A stretch of DNA of 64,000 nt from positions 9,951,914 through 10,015,913 of the forward strand of contig NC_135211.1 of NCBI RefSeq assembly GCF_052324685.1, in the 5' to 3' direction. A program made the position numbers and the translations under genes. The notes under the pieces are model-generated. The model made no database searches and had not been told where the DNA came from. It worked only from the letters and a program-made list of their open reading frames with translations. Shown here in pieces: positions 58,061 through 64,000 of the stretch (its first letter is position 1; each line of letters opens with the position of its first letter). The stretch is from Brachyhypopomus gauderio (lineage: Eukaryota > Chordata > Actinopteri > Gymnotiformes > Hypopomidae).

Positions 58061-58805
58061 TATTTTGTAGGAGCCTACAGAGTCTGTAATGGTTGCTATA
58101 CTGTATTTTTGTATTGTTTAATATTTATTGTATAATATTGTTTATATTATAAGTGTTTCTAATTACAATAAAGCTCGTTTATAGGATGAGTTACAATTGG
58201 CAGGTGATCAGATTTGGGGCGAAAGAACGAGAGAAGGGAGATGTGCCGCCCAAAAAGAAAACAAATGCCCCATGGTAAATGTCAGCAGTCACATGACCTT
58301 TGATGTCCACGGAGGAGCAAGCAGCATCGGAGATTTCTGCTTACTGTCGCAAGCTTGTAATCCAAGGAGACAAAGACGCTCTGATCTGGAGGAACACGAA
58401 TTAAACCCGCTTCTCAGATGACGTCCAAGGTATCCTTGAAATTACCTGTGCGTTTGAGCCACGAGCTCACTATCAGAACCATTGTTCAACACAGCAGGCA
58501 GTACCATTATTCCTGTGCTTGCTCACCACCAGAGCAGCAATTCAACAGTTATCCCTGTTACTTGCTCAAGCTGCAATGTGAGCCTTAAGCAGGCACAAGC
58601 TAAGCACTGAAACTACTAAAATATTTGAATTTGGGCACTTTAAATTCTGCAATATGCAGATATTCACATCAGAATTTAAAGGCAAGTGTGCATTCGAGAT
58701 GGAGAATGAGGTGGGGGAAAAACTTTTTTTTTTAATGGCCTCGGCTGTGGCATCACCAATACATTCAAATTAAAGGGGCAGAATGCAGCTTCCTCAGTCA
58801 ACATT

Positions 58806-58933
58806 GTTAGTTCCCAAAGCATGCAGTTAGAGATGGGAAAGAAAAAGTGGTCAGCAACATTTTCTGGATAGTATGGTCATCTCCCACAAGTCAATACAAA
58901 CGGGACAACAGAATGCATGCTTTGGGAACTAAC
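58806..58933. repeat. 20-bp perfect inverted repeat with 88-bp spacer
   Basis: GTTAGTTCCCAAAGCATGCA at 58,806-58,825 is exactly complementary to 58,914-58,933. The spacer has no obvious pairing. Confidence 0.85.
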
Positions 58934-59659
58934 CACAGCATCTCTCCTCTGAGCCATTTGGGTTACAAAATGGTAAGGAGCTAGTGCTAGATGCAGTCAC
59001 CTGCAGGATGGAAAGCAATACAAGGTGTAGTTGATTTGGGAAAGCAGACATTGCTGCAAATGGTGCTTTAATGGTGTATTCACCCCAGGGGGGGAACCGT
59101 CAGGGCCCTCTACACCCTCTCAGAGGGCCTAAGATATTCTTAAAACAAATAATATATATATATAATTTATCCAATTTTATTTTTATTTGACAATCGACAT
59201 CTAAACAATTACAAAAATATAAACAAATTATTCACCCATGTCTATTCAATTTGTGTTGGAAGGTGAGGGGTTAAGTGGAAGCCTGTGTCTCCCCCCCATC
59301 AGGACTGTGATGCCCGCTGTTCGTTTACAGAGGGCCTGGCAGTTACAATTCAACGCAATAGCCGTTTCAAAAGACAGTAAAATTGACCAGTCATATCTTC
59401 CCTCTTAGTGGGCGGGTTTAACTATGATAATTTCCGCCCGCTGTGGCGACGCTAGCTGTCGTTAGCGTACCCCCGCTAGCTAGTTTAGATTCATTCCTTT
59501 GATGCCCTCGTGCGCGTTGTTTACATATTCTGCTTCCGAGGAACACGGAGCAGTGAACCTTATTTTGTTGGAACCTTATTTTGCTTAAGAAGTTATCTAG
59601 TACGTGTTATTGTTTATTGCGTTTCTAAAGCTGTACTGTCGTCTCAATTTTATTTATTT

Positions 59660-61126
<1,467 letters not shown>

Positions 61127-61279
61127 ATTTATTTATTTATATATAACATACACACATATATACACACACACACACACTTTTTAATTGCAGTTAATTAGGG
61201 GAAACAAATTAGGGAAAAAAAAATTTTGGGGGGGGAGCGGGCCCAGGTTTAATGGTCACGGTTCGCTACTGATTCACCC

Positions 61280-63856
61280 CCCATATAAGGACATAAGTAT
61301 TATGTCAGTTTAATTTATGCCAAGCAATACAACTGGAATGATGGAGCTCAAAATCATTTAATTCCATCTAAAAGCAATCAGTTGTCAAAAATCTGAAAAC
61401 GTACAGGTATTTCCCAGTTCCGCAAGGCTGGTCTCTCTACAACAATATAGAGGTCAAAGTGAATGGTCCATTAATCGTTGGTTTGCTTCTATGTAGGAAT
61501 TGGTTACCCAAGTCTGACTAATTTTTGCACATATGCAGTTGAGAAATGGAGCTCCTGATCAAAGTAGATATCTACACCACTCAGAGGACACGTTATAGGA
61601 AAACAACATATTACTGTTCAAAAGTTGGCTGGAATTGGAAATTATTGGAAGTTAGCTACTGCTTCATAATCAACAAGCAGGAATTCTTAGCCAAACTAGG
61701 CAAAATAATTTGAGAATTGGGAAGCCTGCACCACATTCTGATCAATTACAATTTACTGCATGCTTAACATTACAAGGGTTAACTGAACCTACACACAAAC
61801 AATGTGAACATGCCTGCACACAAGCTCCAACCATTCTTGTAGCAAGGTCTGCTAACACCAGTAGCATTACGCTGCATCAGAAACTGCTCTCATTGTATAG
61901 GTCACCAAAGGATAAAAGGTTCAGTCTCTATTCAAAGGTCACCAATTGCATCCCTAAACATTCCTTCCCGAAACTACTAAGCATTGAGCTGCTGGACTGA
62001 ATGCGTTGCAGACCATTCAGGAGAAGATTCTCGATCAATCCACTTATAAATGGCAAGCAACAAGCATGCCCTGCGTGAACGACGTGAATCATTACACTCA
62101 CCCGTACACCTGCTGGGAGAGTGAAGATCAACCCTTAGTTTTCTCCTCAAAAAGAAATGCAATCATTGCTCCTCTTGAAATGCCCAGAAAAGCCTAGGCA
62201 CAGAGAACAAGACAGCATGAAACTTTGTAGTTTGTCGCTGTCTACATGACATCAAAAACTTCTGTCACCATCAAAAAACACCTCGCTTGTACCTACTCTC
62301 ACTGGCCATCTCATGTCCATCTTTCAAGTACACGTTGAGGCATGAAATTACAATCTGACACTATGCATTTGTCAGCCACTGTCTACCCATTCAACAAGGG
62401 TAAGCTTCAGAACTTGGAACCACCGCTGACCATGTATTATGACAAAGATTGTCAAATTGTGCAGAACCACAAAAGCAATACAGATTCTAATTAGGCACCT
62501 AAAAATTTCACATGTAAAAGCAGTGGTGAAGTTTATACTGCCCACCTCCCCTTTAAACAGATACATGAACAAGCCAGACATACTAAGCAGTTTGATCCCA
62601 CAAAGCCAGAGCACAATATTACAAAAGTCAAATAGCCTTTTTGACTTGCCTCAAGCAAAGAAACATTAAGTAGGTTTATAACAACTATAGTATATCCACC
62701 TATTCCCAAAAGTATATGGTCACAGCTGACTGTTACTCTCAGCATTGTATTTCTCCCCTTGTTAATGTAACATCTCAGCGATGTAAATCAACACACAGGC
62801 AAACTGAACACTACCAATTTTTGATGGTATTTCAGCTAAAAATGTTAACAGAATTTCCTTAAAGAAAATGTTTTAGATGCTATTCCTGCACTTCTGCCCA
62901 CTCATAGACGAACATGAACTTTTAGTTCAAGTTAAGCTTCAGATGTGTGCAATCAAAGACATTTGTTGAACCGAAGTGTGCACACACCTTTGCAAGACTG
63001 GAAGGCACTGAACTTCAAAAGGTCTTTTTTTTTCTAGACACGAATCAGTTGCTCCCCACATTGCAATGACAGAAAAAACAGTCGAAGCAGGTTTTCCCAT
63101 CAAACTGAATACCTGACATGCTTTAGTTCAGACAGAAAATGTACAAAATGTTTCTTAAATGTAAGCTCACTGAACATCCTTATCACCAAGATTAACCAAA
63201 TGAGTTCAAGTACAACACAAGATGTTTAGGAACAACTGAGGAACCTGCAGCTCCAGCCACTAGTGTAGATGTAACCAATGTAACCAGCAAAGGAACCTAG
63301 TAATGTTTGTTTCTATATAAACATCACACCACACCCCAAAACTGGTGTCTCCTTCTAAACGTTGCTACCAACATTCATCACATTCTCAAATTTGCAACCT
63401 CTACTGCCTTCTTTTGCTACCAGCATAGAAATGAGTATTACCAGAGCACTTTCGTGACAACAGCGTTGCTTGAGACGTACCGTTTACACTGGAGAAATGT
63501 CAAGTCTAGCAAATATCAAGTGTAGCATTAGCTTTATATTGTGACTTTTCCCCAGAGCAACCTAAGACTACAAGTTATTTTAGGGGCATCTATAGTCGTG
63601 CATACTTTTGAAGCTGTGCCAAGCATATTTCCAAGACAGTAATTTAACAGAACAAATTTTGATCAAAGCAGGACATTTAAAGTATATATAGGATACACAC
63701 ATTACATTTTAAAAGGGGTATTTAAGTTATATATAGCACATACACCGCTGCATGTTAACATGATAAAAAAATTTAATGCACTGTAATGTAATAATGCACC
63801 TTTGTTAAAAGTGCTGAATGGACAGGTATGCGTGTACCCTCCAGTACACTGAACAT
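61280..63856. other. SP1 intron, nothing recognised
   Basis: About 2.6 kb of intron upstream (in transcript sense) of the Q-rich SP1 exon. I looked for an SP1 N-terminal exon (an acidic stretch with a VKIEK-like motif) on the minus strand and did not find one. The short open frames show no family resemblance. Confidence 0.5.
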
Positions 63857-64000
63857 CAGACCTGGGCACTGTACGGTCCGCGGGTCACATCCAGGCCTCT
63901 GACCATCTCTATCCATCCCGTGCGAGAAGTCTAAAGTAAATGTGGAACTATGATGCCCATTACAATGTGACTGGTATTCTAAATACAACTACAATGATTT
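63857..64000. mobile_element. hAT-type element, left end only
   Basis: The start CAGACCTGGGCACTGTACGG, followed by TCCGCGGGTCACATCC, is the usual opening of fish hAT/Charlie-type elements. It runs off the window, so length and target duplication are unknown. Confidence 0.6.

Overview
The window is vertebrate nuclear DNA, almost certainly from a teleost fish. Genes are split into many short exons with GT-AG introns. The proteins read as SLMAP, DENND6A, an ARF4-type GTPase and SP1. The spaces between are full of typical fish transposons: Tc1/mariner, hAT, an L2-type LINE and a tRNA-derived SINE. I see no bacterial, plasmid or viral organisation, and I cannot name the species.

Layout: 1-14,079 is read as the large first intron of SLMAP (minus strand), made mostly of nested hAT and Tc1 copies, minisatellites and unassigned AT-rich DNA. 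The first coding exon of SLMAP is at 14,080-14,277. About 2.6 kb of divergent promoter DNA follows, with three evenly spaced CCAAT boxes and a GC box. DENND6A (plus strand) then runs from 16,900 to 37,781. All 20 coding exons can be joined in phase to give 601 residues. Its introns carry Tc1-like copies, an L2-type LINE 3' end, pieces of another LINE and small hAT elements. A likely 3' UTR reaches about 40.25 kb. After a decayed Tc1-like element comes a cluster built from an ARF4-type gene: a decayed partial copy (42.50-42.96 kb), an intact six-exon gene (43,628-44,893, 180 residues) and a stray copy of its 5' flank (about 45.33-45.44 kb). From 45.8 to 50.0 kb there are only transposon remnants, a minisatellite and unassigned sequence. 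SP1 (minus strand) follows, with four coding exons between 50,096 and 56,485 covering the Q-rich region, Btd box, three zinc fingers and C-terminal domain. Its N-terminal exon was not found and probably lies further right.

Function: SLMAP (STRIPAK scaffold), DENND6A (Rab14 exchange factor) and ARF4 (Golgi/endosome Arf) are neighbours in human 3p14 as well, so the order SLMAP-DENND6A-ARF4 looks like conserved vertebrate synteny, with SLMAP and DENND6A head to head. SP1 next to ARF4 is not the human arrangement. Nothing shows that the four genes act in one pathway.

I found no wholly new system. The most interesting points are the decayed tandem ARF4 copies beside an ARF with unusual switch II residues, the NF-Y-like promoter array, a G-run minisatellite carried by hAT-type small elements, and several clear cases of nested or abutting transposons with readable target-site duplications.
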